Assembly: GCA_963662765.2 (NCBI GenBank)
Contig: CAXXUP010000001.1
Location: 21,806-85,805, forward strand
Source of the DNA: DATMXT01 sp963662765
Lineage (GTDB): Bacteria; Bacillota; Clostridia; Oscillospirales; Feifaniaceae
DNA length: 64,000 nucleotides
Direction of reading: 5' to 3'
Both the position numbers and the translations under genes were made by a program. The notes under the pieces were generated by a model that saw only the letters and a list, made by a program, of their open reading frames with translations, made no database searches and was not told the DNA's origin. Below, one piece after another: positions 33,235-42,129 of the stretch. The first letter of the stretch is position 1; every line of letters starts with the position of its first letter.

Positions 33235-35868
33235 TTACTTCTTTCCGAGTTTATCCTTCACGGCTGCCTGCGCCGCGGCAAGGCGGGCAATCGGCACCCG
33301 GAAGGGCGAGCAGGAGGTGTAACTCAGGCCGATGCGGTGCAGATACTCGACGGTTGCCGGGTCTCCGCCGTGCTCGCCGCAGACACCGAGCTTGATATCG
33401 GGGCGGGTCTCACGGCCGAGTCTCACGGCCATCTCAACCAGTTTGCCGATGCCCTTCTGATCGAGCTTGCCAAAGGGATCAGACTCGAAGATTTTCTTGT
33501 CGTAGTAGGCCTCGAGGAATTTACCGGCATCGTCTCGGCTAAAGCCGAAGCCCATCTGGGTCAGATCATTTGTGCCAAAGGAGAAGAACTCGGCCTCCTT
33601 TGCGATCTCGTCGGCGAGTAGCGCCGCACGGGGGATTTCGATCATAGTGCCAACGAGATAGGGGACTTCCACGCCGACTTCGGCCATGACCTCTGTCGCC
33701 GTCTTGACCACGATGTCTTTGACGAACTTCATCTCAACCGGATCGCAGATCAGCGGAACCATGATCTCGGGACTGACGGCCAGCCCCTCTTTTTTGACGA
33801 TGGCGGCCGCCTCGATAATGGCTCTGGTCTGCATTTCAGTGATTTCGGGGTAAGTGACCGACAGCCGGCAGCCGCGGTGGCCCATCATGGGGTTGAACTC
33901 GTGCAACGAGGCAACGGTGACCGTAAGCTCCTCCGCTGAAATGCCCATCTCGGAGGCGAGTTCGGCAATTTCCTCCGGGGTCTTGGGCAGGAATTCATGC
34001 AGCGGCGGGTCTAGGAACCGGATGGTGACGGGATAGCCCTTCATGGCCTTGAAGATGCCCACAAAATCCTCCCGCTGCATGGGCAAAAGCTTTGCTAAGG
34101 CGGCGCGTCGCTGAGGGGCCGTCTTGGAGACGATCATCTCCCGCATGGCCTTGATGCGTTCGCCCTCGAAGAACATGTGCTCCGTGCGGCACAGGCCTAT
34201 GCCCTGCGCACCGAATTTATAGGCTGCCTCGGCGTCGTGCGGCGTGTCGGCGTTTGTACGAACTTTGAGCACGCGGGCCTCATCGGCCCACTTCATGAAC
34301 CGGTCAAAATCGCCGGTGATGACAGCGGCAACGGTCGGGATTTTTCCGAGATAGACGTTTCCGGTGGTGCCATCAATTGAGATGTAGTCGCCCTCGTGGA
34401 TGACAAGTCCTGCCACCGCCAGAGTTTTTTCTTCTTCACTGATGGAAAGCTCTCCGCAGCCGGCGACACAGCATGTCCCCATTCCGCGTGCAACGACGGC
34501 GGCATGGGAAGTCATTCCGCCGCGGGCGGTCAGGATGCCCTTGGAGACATACATGCCCTCAATGTCCTCGGGCGAGGTCTCGAGCCGTACGAGCAGCACT
34601 TCTTCGCCAGCGTTTGCGGCAGCGACCGCGTCCTCGGCCGTAAAGTAGACCTTTCCGCAGCCGGCGCCCGGTGACGCACCCAGTCCCTTTGCGATGGGTT
34701 TTGCGGCGGCCAGAGCCGCAGTGTCAAATCCGGGGTGCAGCAGCGCGTCGAGCTGTTTGGGCTCGACTTTGAGCAGCGCCTCGTCAGTGGTCAGCATGCC
34801 CTCGTCGACAAGGTCGACGGCAATTTTAAGGGCGGCAGCAGCCGTCCGCTTGCCGTTTCTCGTCTGCAGCATATAGAGCTTGCCCCGCTCAATGGTGAAT
34901 TCCATATCCTGCATATCGCGGTAGTGACGCTCAAGCCTTTCGGATATGGCCGCATACTCCTCGTAGACCTCCGGCATGACAGCTTTCAGCTGGTCGATGG
35001 ACTGCGGCGTGCGAATGCCGGCCACGACATCCTCGCCCTGCGCATTCATCAAAAACTCGCCGTAGAGCTTCTTTTCGCCGGTGGCGGCGTTGCGCGAGAA
35101 GGCGACGCCGGTGCCGGAATCCTCACCCATGTTGCCGAAAACCATCGACTGCACGTTGACGGCTGTGCCCCAGGTCGATGGGATGTCGTTGAGCCGGCGG
35201 TAGACGATGGCCCTAGGGTTGTCCCAGGAGCGGAATACGGCCTTAACTGCCTCAAGCAGCTGCTCGGTCGGATCCTGCGGGAAGCTGGCCCCCATCTTCT
35301 TTTTATAGAAGGCTTTGAAACGGGCCACAAGCTCCTTCATATCCTCGGCCGTGAGCTCGATGTCATACTTGACCTTTCGCTCTTCCTTGAGTGCATCGAT
35401 GATGACTTCAAACTCCCGCTTGGGCAGCTCCATGACGACATCCGAAAACATCTGGATAAAGCGGCGGTAGGAGTCGTAGGCAAAGCGGGGGTTGCCTGTC
35501 AGTTCGGCGACGGCCTCTACGGCGGCGTCACCCATGCCGAGGTTCAAAACGGTGTCCATCATTCCAGGCATCGAGGCCCTCGCACCCGAGCGTACCGATA
35601 CGAGCAGAGGATTTACGGGATCTCCGAACTTCTTGCCGGTGATCTCCTCCGTCTTTTTCAGGTGCTCGAAAATTTGGTCCTCGATCTCCGGGGCAATTAC
35701 TTTGCCGTCCTCATAATATTTCAGGCAGGCCTCGGTCGTAATCGTGAACCCTTGCGGAACCGGCATGCCGAGATTTGTCATCTCGGCTAAGTTGGCCCCT
35801 TTTCCGCCGAGCAGCTCACGCATAGCGCCGCTTCCCTCAGAAAAAAGGTATACAAATTTATTCCCCAT
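33235..35868 (-). CDS. ppdK: Pyruvate, phosphate dikinase
   Basis: 877 aa, the usual length. It interconverts pyruvate, ATP and Pi with PEP, AMP and PPi. N-terminal ATP-grasp domain (L-L-G-G-K-G-A-N-L-A-E-M at residue about 20), phospho-histidine domain with G-G-M-T-S-H-A-A-V-V-A-R-G-M-G, and a C-terminal PEP-binding barrel ending G-V-C-G-E-H-G-G-D-P. In anaerobes it can work in either direction, tied to PPi metabolism. Promoter at 35913-35940. The small gene downstream may be co-transcribed. Confidence 0.97.
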   Translation of the reverse strand: MGNKFVYLFSEGSGAMRELLGGKGANLAEMTNLGMPVPQGFTITTEACLKYYEDGKVIAPEIEDQIFEHLKKTEEITGKKFGDPVNPLLVSVRSGARASMPGMMDTVLNLGMGDAAVEAVAELTGNPRFAYDSYRRFIQMFSDVVMELPKREFEVIIDALKEERKVKYDIELTAEDMKELVARFKAFYKKKMGASFPQDPTEQLLEAVKAVFRSWDNPRAIVYRRLNDIPSTWGTAVNVQSMVFGNMGEDSGTGVAFSRNAATGEKKLYGEFLMNAQGEDVVAGIRTPQSIDQLKAVMPEVYEEYAAISERLERHYRDMQDMEFTIERGKLYMLQTRNGKRTAAAALKIAVDLVDEGMLTTDEALLKVEPKQLDALLHPGFDTAALAAAKPIAKGLGASPGAGCGKVYFTAEDAVAAANAGEEVLLVRLETSPEDIEGMYVSKGILTARGGMTSHAAVVARGMGTCCVAGCGELSISEEEKTLAVAGLVIHEGDYISIDGTTGNVYLGKIPTVAAVITGDFDRFMKWADEARVLKVRTNADTPHDAEAAYKFGAQGIGLCRTEHMFFEGERIKAMREMIVSKTAPQRRAALAKLLPMQREDFVGIFKAMKGYPVTIRFLDPPLHEFLPKTPEEIAELASEMGISAEELTVTVASLHEFNPMMGHRGCRLSVTYPEITEMQTRAIIEAAAIVKKEGLAVSPEIMVPLICDPVEMKFVKDIVVKTATEVMAEVGVEVPYLVGTMIEIPRAALLADEIAKEAEFFSFGTNDLTQMGFGFSRDDAGKFLEAYYDKKIFESDPFGKLDQKGIGKLVEMAVRLGRETRPDIKLGVCGEHGGDPATVEYLHRIGLSYTSCSPFRVPIARLAAAQAAVKDKLGKK

Positions 35869-35912
35869 TTACGTTCCTCCCGTTATAACAAAAGTTTTAG
35901 CTATAATAATTG

Positions 35913-35940
35913 ATTATACCATTAAATAATCGCCTGTCAA
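35913..35940 (-). promoter_or_regulatory. Promoter of ppdK
   Basis: On the minus strand TTGACA (35935-35940), 16 bp, TATAAT (35913-35918). The -35 box overlaps the stop region of the upstream kinase-like gene. Confidence 0.75.
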
Positions 35941-37001
35941 GCATGCCCAGACCTGCTTTTGCGCTCGTGCAGCGCATCGGCCGCCTCGACCGAGTACCCA
36001 TACTCCGCCGACGCTCTGGCAATCGGCTGCGTGGACGATAAAGCACCTCCCGTGTAAAGCGGCAGCTTAATGGTCGCTGTAGATCCCTCGTCCCCCGACA
36101 CAAAGCCGATATCACCTTTCAAACCGTTTGCGATGCTCTTGGCCGCGAGGAGTCCGTACCCCATATCATAGCCGTCACCCATTCCCGGCGAAAACCACGG
36201 CGCATAGATGTAAGGCAGATCTTCAGGAGGGACACCCGCCCCGTCGTCCGCGACCGACAGGTAAGCCATATCCTCGCATTTATATGTGCGTACCGTTAGC
36301 GTCGTCTTTGCGTATCTTAACGCGTTTGCGATGAGGCACACGGCAACTCGCTCAAGATATTCAGGGCTGCCCTTCACATAGAGTCCGCGGCTTATCTCTG
36401 TAATCATTTTCAGGTCACTGCCGGCCACCGAAAGTGATACGGCTTTAATTACCGTGTCAACGGCGACCGACAGGTCACAGGGGGTCAGTTCCGGAAACTC
36501 CGTAAACTCCGGCCTCATGACGAAAGAGGCCTGTGCCAGCAGTGTGAGCGACCGATATATGTTGCGGCGCAGCATATCGACAATCGAAAGGTCTCCCTTG
36601 TCAAACACTTCAGGTGAGCGGTTGATAATATCCACCAGGTTGCGGATGGTGAGCAGCGGCTCTTTCATATTTTCCATAGCCCGCATCATGGACTCAACCC
36701 CAAACAGATCCCGCGAGAGCAGGACAAGCGCGCGCCGCTCGTCCCCGGCAAGTGGGAGCATCTCCACCGAATAAGCGCCGAGTTCATCGCGCAGTACCAT
36801 GTTTGTCATCTTGCCCCGCCTCATATGGCGGAGCGCTGCATCCCACAGGTCCGAGTGGGTGGATTCGCTCAGCAGTATGCCTTCCCTTATATTTGGAAAA
36901 GACGCTCTCGCACATGCATTCACAGCAAAAATCTTCAATTCCGAATCAACTAACAGTGCAGGGGTCGATATCAGTTCAACGATATTCGAAAAGCTGTCCA
37001 T
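35937..37001 (-). CDS. Histidine-kinase-like protein without phospho-acceptor His
   Basis: 354 aa. N-terminal PAS-like segment (L-I-S-T-P-A-L-L-V-D-S-E-L-K-I-F-A-V-N), a helical dimerisation region and a GHKL ATPase domain (C-L-I-A-N-A-L-R-Y-A, D-D-G-A-G-V-P, G-Y-G-L-L-A-A-K-S). Where an H-box normally reads H-E-L-R-x-P-L, the sequence is M-K-E-P-L-L-T-I-R-N, with no histidine. There is no transmembrane segment and no response regulator beside it. It could be a pseudokinase or a SpoIIAB/phosphatase-like partner. ATG 37001 follows GAGGTGG at 11 nt; an in-frame GTG at 37016 is possible. Confidence 0.78.
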   Translation of the reverse strand: MDSFSNIVELISTPALLVDSELKIFAVNACARASFPNIREGILLSESTHSDLWDAALRHMRRGKMTNMVLRDELGAYSVEMLPLAGDERRALVLLSRDLFGVESMMRAMENMKEPLLTIRNLVDIINRSPEVFDKGDLSIVDMLRRNIYRSLTLLAQASFVMRPEFTEFPELTPCDLSVAVDTVIKAVSLSVAGSDLKMITEISRGLYVKGSPEYLERVAVCLIANALRYAKTTLTVRTYKCEDMAYLSVADDGAGVPPEDLPYIYAPWFSPGMGDGYDMGYGLLAAKSIANGLKGDIGFVSGDEGSTATIKLPLYTGGALSSTQPIARASAEYGYSVEAADALHERKSRSGHA

Positions 37002-37081
37002 GTCTTCTATAACCACCTCAAATGAAATGGGGGGTTTTCTCCTTTTTTACATTCACTCTTATTTATCATTTTTATCATTAT

Positions 37082-37110
37082 ATTATAGCTACTATTATAC
37101 CTGAGTGCAA
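37082..37110 (-). promoter_or_regulatory. Promoter of the kinase-like gene
   Basis: On the minus strand TTGCAC (37105-37110), 17 bp, TATAAT (37082-37087). Confidence 0.6.
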
Positions 37111-37161
37111 TCGTATATTTTGTGTTTTTTATTATTTTTTGCCTCTCCCGGCCGGGCAGCC

Positions 37162-37190
37162 TTGTATTTTTGCGTGATGCAAGCTATAAT
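37162..37190 (+). promoter_or_regulatory. Promoter of gapA
   Basis: TTGTAT (37162-37167), 17 bp, TATAAT (37185-37190), leaving a leader of about 100 nt before the gene. No clear operator seen. Confidence 0.65.
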
Positions 37191-37298
37191 GATTGTATAA
37201 TAAGTGGTATTCCGTCCATTTGCGGTAAGCGCTTCATTTAGCGGCTCCCCGGCAAGTTTGGCGGAGCTGCGATAAGTAGACGGAAAGGGAGTTTTGCA

Positions 37299-38318
37299 AT
37301 GTCACGTGTTCGCATAGGAATTAATGGATTTGGGCGCATCGGTAGGCTGGTGCTGCGCGCCTCGCTCGCCCGTCAGGACGTGGAGGTCGTAGCCGTCAAC
37401 GGCACGATTAACGATAATGCGTATTTGGCCTACATGCTTAAATATGATTCCGTTCACGGTCCGATTGACGCCGAAGTTAAGGCAGGTAAGGATTATCTTG
37501 AAGTGAACGGCCGAAAAATCGCCTCGCTTTGCTCGATGGATCCCGGTGCCATACCGTGGGGGACGCTTGGGGCAGATTATGTGCTCGACTGCACCGGCGT
37601 ATTTACAACTGCCGAGAAGTGCAAGCCCCACCTTGCCGCCGGCGCAAAGAAGGTCATCATTTCGGCCCCGGCGAAGGACAACACCCCCACTTTTGTGTAC
37701 GGCGTCAACCTGGACGCCTATCGACCGGACATGCTTGTCATCTCCAACGCCTCCTGCACCACAAACTGCCTGGCCCCCCTGGCCAAGGTCATCAACGATA
37801 AATTCGGCATCGTCGAAGGGCTGATGTCGACGGTCCACGCAATGACCGCCACCCAGATGACGGTGGACAGCAACTCCCAGAAGGATTGGCGCGGCGGCCG
37901 GGCGGCCAGCGTCAACATCATTCCCTCCAGCACAGGTGCCGCCAAGGCCGCGACCCTTGTCATACCGGAGCTCAAAGGCCGGCTTACCGGAATGTCGCTG
38001 AGGGTTCCCGTTGTTGACGGCTCGATTCTGGACCTTACGGTCCGTTTGGCGACCGAGACGACGTACGAGGCGATCTGTCAGGAGATCAAGACGGCCTCCG
38101 AAACCTATATGAAGGGGATCATCCAGTACAGCGAGGAAGCGCTTGTATCCTCCGACATCCTGAATAACCCGCACACCTGCATTTTCGATGCAAAGGCCGG
38201 AATCATGCTGTCGCCGACATTTGTCAAGCTGATGGCGTGGTACGACAACGAATGGGGATATTCGAACAAGATGCTGGACCTTACGGCATATATTGCCAAG
38301 GTGGATGGCGCCGTGTGA
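37299..38318 (+). CDS. gapA: Glyceraldehyde-3-phosphate dehydrogenase, type I
   Basis: 339 aa. N-terminal Rossmann motif I-G-I-N-G-F-G-R-I-G-R, catalytic Cys in S-N-A-S-C-T-T-N-C-L-A-P (about residue 154), G-L-M-S-T-V-H-A-M-T with the catalytic His, R-G-G-R-A-A-S-V-N-I-I-P, and W-Y-D-N-E-W-G-Y-S near the end. Phosphorylating, NAD-dependent glycolytic enzyme. Unlike many Firmicutes operons it has no cggR or pgk beside it. AAAGGGAG precedes ATG. Confidence 0.96.
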   Translation: MSRVRIGINGFGRIGRLVLRASLARQDVEVVAVNGTINDNAYLAYMLKYDSVHGPIDAEVKAGKDYLEVNGRKIASLCSMDPGAIPWGTLGADYVLDCTGVFTTAEKCKPHLAAGAKKVIISAPAKDNTPTFVYGVNLDAYRPDMLVISNASCTTNCLAPLAKVINDKFGIVEGLMSTVHAMTATQMTVDSNSQKDWRGGRAASVNIIPSSTGAAKAATLVIPELKGRLTGMSLRVPVVDGSILDLTVRLATETTYEAICQEIKTASETYMKGIIQYSEEALVSSDILNNPHTCIFDAKAGIMLSPTFVKLMAWYDNEWGYSNKMLDLTAYIAKVDGAV

Positions 38319-38611
38319 GGCAGTCCCCCGTCGGAAGAATAGCGGTCTCCTCCTGCTGGCGCAGCTTTTCCTCCCTTGCGGATGCGGCTACCCTTTCCCT
38401 GCAGATATTTCGTTTTTCAATGAGCCCTGTTAGCCGCATGCTGCAGACGTCGGCCACTTGGGTTCGTGACAGCGCAAGTTCTCGATTTCCGTTGATTTAA
38501 ATCGCCCCATGGAGGGTCACTCTTGACTTTATAGGCAAAATAGAGTAGTCTAATGGGGCTTTCAGCCGTTAAACACACATCATACAGACACATCATACAA
38601 AAGCATCAACT
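38319..38611. other. Leader region before SRP RNA
   Basis: About 290 bp without a believable gene. It holds a 9-bp inverted repeat (ATGCGGCTA at 38382-38390 with TAGCCGCAT at 38431-38439) enclosing a 40-nt loop, and two CTGCAG sites, suggesting structured RNA. No clear gapA terminator. The SRP promoter lies at 38523-38551. Confidence 0.4.
38523..38551 (+). promoter_or_regulatory. Putative SRP RNA promoter
   Basis: TTGACT (38523-38528), 17 bp, TAGTCT (38546-38551), about 60 nt before the mature 5' end. Confidence 0.5.
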
Positions 38612-38910
38612 TGCCTCATCTTTTAGGTCGCACTACCCGGGGAGTTAGCGGTGCCCTGTACCCGCAATCCGCTATAGCGGGGGGGAATGCCTGCACGAGG
38701 ATCGTCGTTGTGCGGTCTGCGCGGCGTCGGGCGGCGATGAGAGACAGGTCCTGCGCAATCGGAAGCTGTGAATCATGTCAGGCGGGGAACCGAGCAGCAT
38801 TAAGCAGTATCACCGATGTGCCGCGGGCATGCCTGTTTCGAGCCGTCCCCGTCGCTTACGCGGGTAGCGGCGCATTCGACCGCAGGCTGTGCGATCTAAA
38901 AGATGGGGCA
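38612..38910 (+). ncRNA. ffs: Signal recognition particle RNA, large bacterial type
   Basis: The ends pair over about 15 bp (TGCCTCATCTTTTA with TAAAAGATGGGGCA). Just inside the 5' end is the Alu-domain-like segment with GGGGAGTTAGCGGTGCCCTGTA. The S-domain core GTCAGGCGGGGAACCGAGCA starts at 38777 and is followed by GCATTAAGCAGT, the bacterial SRP helix 8 pattern. At about 300 nt this is the long form found in Firmicutes, which includes the Alu part. It scaffolds Ffh for membrane protein targeting. Position just upstream of dnaX is the classic Firmicutes arrangement. Exact ends are estimated from pairing. Confidence 0.9.
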
Positions 38911-38955
38911 ATTCTCTTAAATTAGGCGCAAACGTGTAAAAGGAGGGACGGTCTC

Positions 38956-40512
38956 ATGTACCAAGCGCTTTACAGAAAGTGGCGGCCGGCCACCTTTGCC
39001 GAGATGTCGGGACAGGAGACCGTCCGCACCGTACTCAGTGGAGAGGTCGCTGCAGGCCGCCTCTCCCACGCCTATCTCTTTTGCGGAACGCGGGGCACCG
39101 GCAAGACGACAGCTGCTAAAATTCTGGCCAAGGCCGCAAATTGCCTCGACCCCAAAGACGGCAACCCCTGCAACAAGTGCGAGATCTGCCGCGGCATCGA
39201 CGATGGGTCGGTGCTCGACGTCGTGGAAATTGACGCTGCTTCCAACAACGGTGTGGAAAACGTTCGCGAAATCCGCGAGCAGGCCCAGTTTGCACCGGTT
39301 AAGGCCAAGTATCGAGTCTATATCATCGACGAAGTGCACATGCTCTCCCAGGGGGCCTACAATGCGCTGCTCAAGACGCTAGAGGAACCGCCTGAGCATG
39401 TCATCTTCATCTTAGCCACCACGGAGCGGCACAAGATTCCTGCCACCATCATGTCTAGGTGCCAATGCTTTGATTTTACGAGAATTCCGGCTTTGGACAT
39501 CGCCGCGCGGCTCATGCAGGTGGCGCAGGCGGAGAACATCTCCCTTGAGCCGGCTGCTGCCGACCTCATTGCCCGGCTTGCCGACGGGGCGCTGCGAAAC
39601 GCCCTCTCCATCCTCGACCAGTGCGCCATCTCCGGGGGCGCCGTAACTGCCGGGACGGTCGAAAACGTGGCGGGACTTGCAAACAGGGACTATTTGTTCG
39701 GAATTTCCGGTGCCCTCGCAAAAAAAGATGTCGGCGCCCTGATGACTGCCGTCTCAGGTGCGGCGCTGCAATCCAAGGACCTGGTTATCATTGTCGGTGA
39801 GCTTATGACCCACATTCGGGATCTCTTGCTCATTAAGGCGGTCCCCTCGCCCGACGAATTTCTGAAATCGCCGCCGCAGGAGACCCTCGCCCTAAAAGAG
39901 CTGGCACCTGCCTTTGACGAGGCCTTCCTGCTTCGGGCACTGCATGCGCTTCAGACGACGGCCTTGGAAATTTCCCGCAGTCCGGTTCGGCAAACCCTGC
40001 TTGAAGCGGTGCTGCTCGAACTCTGCCACGCGGAAAAAGAATCTCCGCCCTCAAGCTTTGAAAGAGAGCCAAAGGCTCCTCCCGCTCCGGCGGTGCCGAA
40101 AGTGCCGGCCGAAAAAATACCGGCTGAAAAAGCGCCGGCTACCCCTTCGCCGCTACCGGATAGTACGCCGCCGAAAAGCATGGCCGGTGGAACCGGCAAA
40201 GCAGCTCCGGTTCGCCGTGGAAAGCCCGATTTCTGGGATGCGCTCGTCGCGGCCCTCGACCCCGCCATCTCCCCCATCATCGCGGGGGCGCAGGCAACGC
40301 TGGACGGGGATTTTCTGACGATCCGGCCCGAACGGGCCTTCGGGCTGCGGATGCTCTCAAAAGACACTTGGCAGCTTGAGCTGAAAAACAAGATTAACGC
40401 CATCGCGGGCAGGGATTACGAGTTGCGGATTTCCTCCGAGAACCAGCAAGAGCAGCTTGAAAGCCTTGCAAAGACCATAGCCCAAATGAACAGATCGGAG
40501 GCAGGCAAGTGA
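38956..40512 (+). CDS. dnaX: DNA polymerase III subunits gamma and tau
   Basis: 518 aa. Walker A G-T-R-G-T-G-K-T-T at about 43-51, a zinc module C-L-D ... C-N-K-C-E-I-C at about 62-80, Walker B I-I-D-E-V-H-M-L, the sensor region A-T-T-E-R-H-K-I-P, then the clamp-loader domain III and a Pro/Ala/Lys-rich linker (about 365-415) leading to a tau-like C-terminal domain. Loads the sliding clamp at the replication fork. GGAGGG precedes ATG. Overlaps ybaB by 4 nt. Confidence 0.96.
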   Translation: MYQALYRKWRPATFAEMSGQETVRTVLSGEVAAGRLSHAYLFCGTRGTGKTTAAKILAKAANCLDPKDGNPCNKCEICRGIDDGSVLDVVEIDAASNNGVENVREIREQAQFAPVKAKYRVYIIDEVHMLSQGAYNALLKTLEEPPEHVIFILATTERHKIPATIMSRCQCFDFTRIPALDIAARLMQVAQAENISLEPAAADLIARLADGALRNALSILDQCAISGGAVTAGTVENVAGLANRDYLFGISGALAKKDVGALMTAVSGAALQSKDLVIIVGELMTHIRDLLLIKAVPSPDEFLKSPPQETLALKELAPAFDEAFLLRALHALQTTALEISRSPVRQTLLEAVLLELCHAEKESPPSSFEREPKAPPAPAVPKVPAEKIPAEKAPATPSPLPDSTPPKSMAGGTGKAAPVRRGKPDFWDALVAALDPAISPIIAGAQATLDGDFLTIRPERAFGLRMLSKDTWQLELKNKINAIAGRDYELRISSENQQEQLESLAKTIAQMNRSEAGK

Positions 40513-40850
40513 AAGCACATATTCCAAAGGGAGCCGGCGGCCCCGGAAATTTAAACGAACTGATGAAACAGGCCCAAAAAATGCAAGATGAGGTCTCCCG
40601 TCTCACTGAAGAGCTCGAAGCGCGGGAATACGAGATCAAAGCCGGCGGCGGACTGGTGCGGGTGGTCATCGGCGGCGACAAGCTGCTGAGGGAGCTTGCA
40701 CTCTCCCCCGAGATCGTCGATCCGGAGGATGTTGAAACGCTGCAGGACCTCATCATGGCCGCCGTCAACGAGGCTGTCTCGACAGTGGAGAGCACCTCCA
40801 AGCAGGAGCTCGAAAAGGTCACCGGCGCTTTCGGCATGCCCGGCATGTGA
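40509..40850 (+). CDS. YbaB/EbfC nucleoid-associated protein
   Basis: 113 aa. N-E-L-M-K-Q-A-Q-K-M-Q-D-E, G-G-G-L-V-R-V-V-I-G-G, and D-L-I-M-A-A-V-N-E-A are typical of the YbaB fold, a dimeric DNA-binding protein. Start is GTG in a GTGA overlap with dnaX. Its place between dnaX and recR is conserved across bacteria. Confidence 0.93.
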   Translation: MKAHIPKGAGGPGNLNELMKQAQKMQDEVSRLTEELEAREYEIKAGGGLVRVVIGGDKLLRELALSPEIVDPEDVETLQDLIMAAVNEAVSTVESTSKQELEKVTGAFGMPGM

Positions 40851-40866
40851 CGGGAGAGGGACCCGA

Positions 40867-41469
40867 ATGGACGGATATTCCACCTCTGTAGCGCGACTGA
40901 TTGACTGCTTTGCCAAGCTGCCCGGCATTGGGAGAAAGACGGCCTCGCGGCTGGCCTTCCATGTCATCCGCATGGACAGAGCCCAGCAGGAAGCCTTTGC
41001 CAAAGCCATCATGGACGCAGCTGATAACCTGAAATTCTGTACCGTCTGTCAGAACATCTCGGACGACGACCTTTGCCCTATCTGCGCAGACACACGCCGG
41101 GACCCCACGATTATATGCGTCGTCGAGCGGCCGCGGGACATCCCCTCCATTGAGCGAACCCGCGAGTTTACGGGGCGTTACCACGTCCTCCACGGGCTGA
41201 TTTCCCCCATTGACAGCATGGGCCCCGACCAGCTCAAGATCAGGGAACTGGTGGCCCGCATTGCAAAGGGCGGCGTGACCGAGGTCATCATGGCCACAAA
41301 CCCCACCGTTGAGGGGGAGGCCACCGCCCTATACATCGCGCGGCTGCTGGAGCCCTTTGGCGTCATGACGACTCGCCTTGCCTTCGGACTGCCGGTCGGC
41401 GGCGACCTCGAGTATGCCGATGAGGTCACTCTCTCCCGCGCCATCGAGGGCCGCCGGGAGATTCTGTAA
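40867..41469 (+). CDS. recR: Recombination protein RecR
   Basis: 200 aa. Helix-hairpin-helix (F-A-K-L-P-G-I-G-R-K-T-A-S-R-L-A), zinc finger C-T-V-C-Q ... C-P-I-C, Toprim domain with C-V-V-E-R-P-R-D, and a C-terminal Walker-B-like segment. Works with RecF and RecO to load RecA at gaps. ATG 40867 has a GGGAGAGGGA site; the longer frame overlaps ybaB. Confidence 0.95.
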   Translation: MDGYSTSVARLIDCFAKLPGIGRKTASRLAFHVIRMDRAQQEAFAKAIMDAADNLKFCTVCQNISDDDLCPICADTRRDPTIICVVERPRDIPSIERTREFTGRYHVLHGLISPIDSMGPDQLKIRELVARIAKGGVTEVIMATNPTVEGEATALYIARLLEPFGVMTTRLAFGLPVGGDLEYADEVTLSRAIEGRREIL

Positions 41470-41523
41470 AACAGGTCAAGGCCGTCACCCGGGTGCCGGG
41501 CCAAGAAAAAATACTGCGATAGC

Positions 41524-41557
41524 AAAAGCGGACGGCAAATGCCGTCCGCTTTTTTTC
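41524..41557. terminator. Intrinsic terminator after recR
   Basis: AAAAGCGGACGGCA / TGCCGTCCGCTTTT stem followed by T-rich sequence. It resembles the terminator at 2912-2945 in its AAGCGGACGGC arm. Shared with the convergent DUF2812 gene. Confidence 0.9.
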
Positions 41558-41634
41558 TGCCGGAAGTCTCCTGTAAAAACAACACATGATGCGCGCAAGC
41601 GAAAATGTATTCTCAATCTATCTTTTGTCGATTA

Positions 41635-42129
41635 TCACTCATGTAGGGTGCGTTCTTTTTCCAAGGCTTCTTTTTTGCCGTGGATGCGCCCCAGCGCATA
41701 CATCAAGAGTGTGCTGCAAAGCAAATTGAGCCAGCCGGACACACGAATCGCGCCTAGTCCGATGACCAAATTGGCCATGCCAATCGCAAACAGCATTTTT
41801 CCGATGCGGCTCAGATGCGCGATTTTGGAGTCAATGTCCGAAAAAATATCAAAGGCACCGGCCACCGTTTTCTTGCGGAAAAAGATCCACTGCACCACAC
41901 GGCCGACATATTCGGCACCGGTTTCGGCCATGAAGTCAAGATACCGCTCATCATAGCCGTGCATTTCCAGACGAATGCTGTATTCGCCCGGCTCGCTGGC
42001 GATAAAATGATATGTGCAAAGGCCAACGCCGTCGAGCGCCCAGCCCTGCAGCGCCATTTCGTTGAGCCAAGCCTCTTCTTTCTCAAAGTCCCAAACCAAG
42101 AATATTTTATGGACTGTCTTTCTGGTCAT
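41635..42129 (-). CDS. DUF2812 membrane protein
   Basis: 164 aa. N-terminal F-L-V-W-D-F-E-K-E-E-A-W-L-N-E-M-A, then W-A-L-D-G-V-G, typical of DUF2812, which nearly always sits downstream of a PadR regulator. Two hydrophobic segments at about 110-150. ATG 42129 overlaps the padR stop by 4 nt. Function unknown; probably a membrane stress protein under PadR control. Confidence 0.85.
   Translation of the reverse strand: MTRKTVHKIFLVWDFEKEEAWLNEMALQGWALDGVGLCTYHFIASEPGEYSIRLEMHGYDERYLDFMAETGAEYVGRVVQWIFFRKKTVAGAFDIFSDIDSKIAHLSRIGKMLFAIGMANLVIGLGAIRVSGWLNLLCSTLLMYALGRIHGKKEALEKERTLHE

Noticed and set aside
34735..35790. 351-codon open frame on the + strand
   Set aside because: Antisense to ppdK, with no recognisable motif and no ribosome site.
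38319..38520. Possible tRNA because of GGTTCGTGA at about 38461
   Set aside because: No acceptor stem, D-arm or anticodon stem can be formed around it.
41527..41555. Possible repeated element because the terminator arm AAGCGGACGGC also occurs at 2912
   Set aside because: The shared part is only the terminator stem; flanks differ, so convergent terminator sequence is a simpler explanation.
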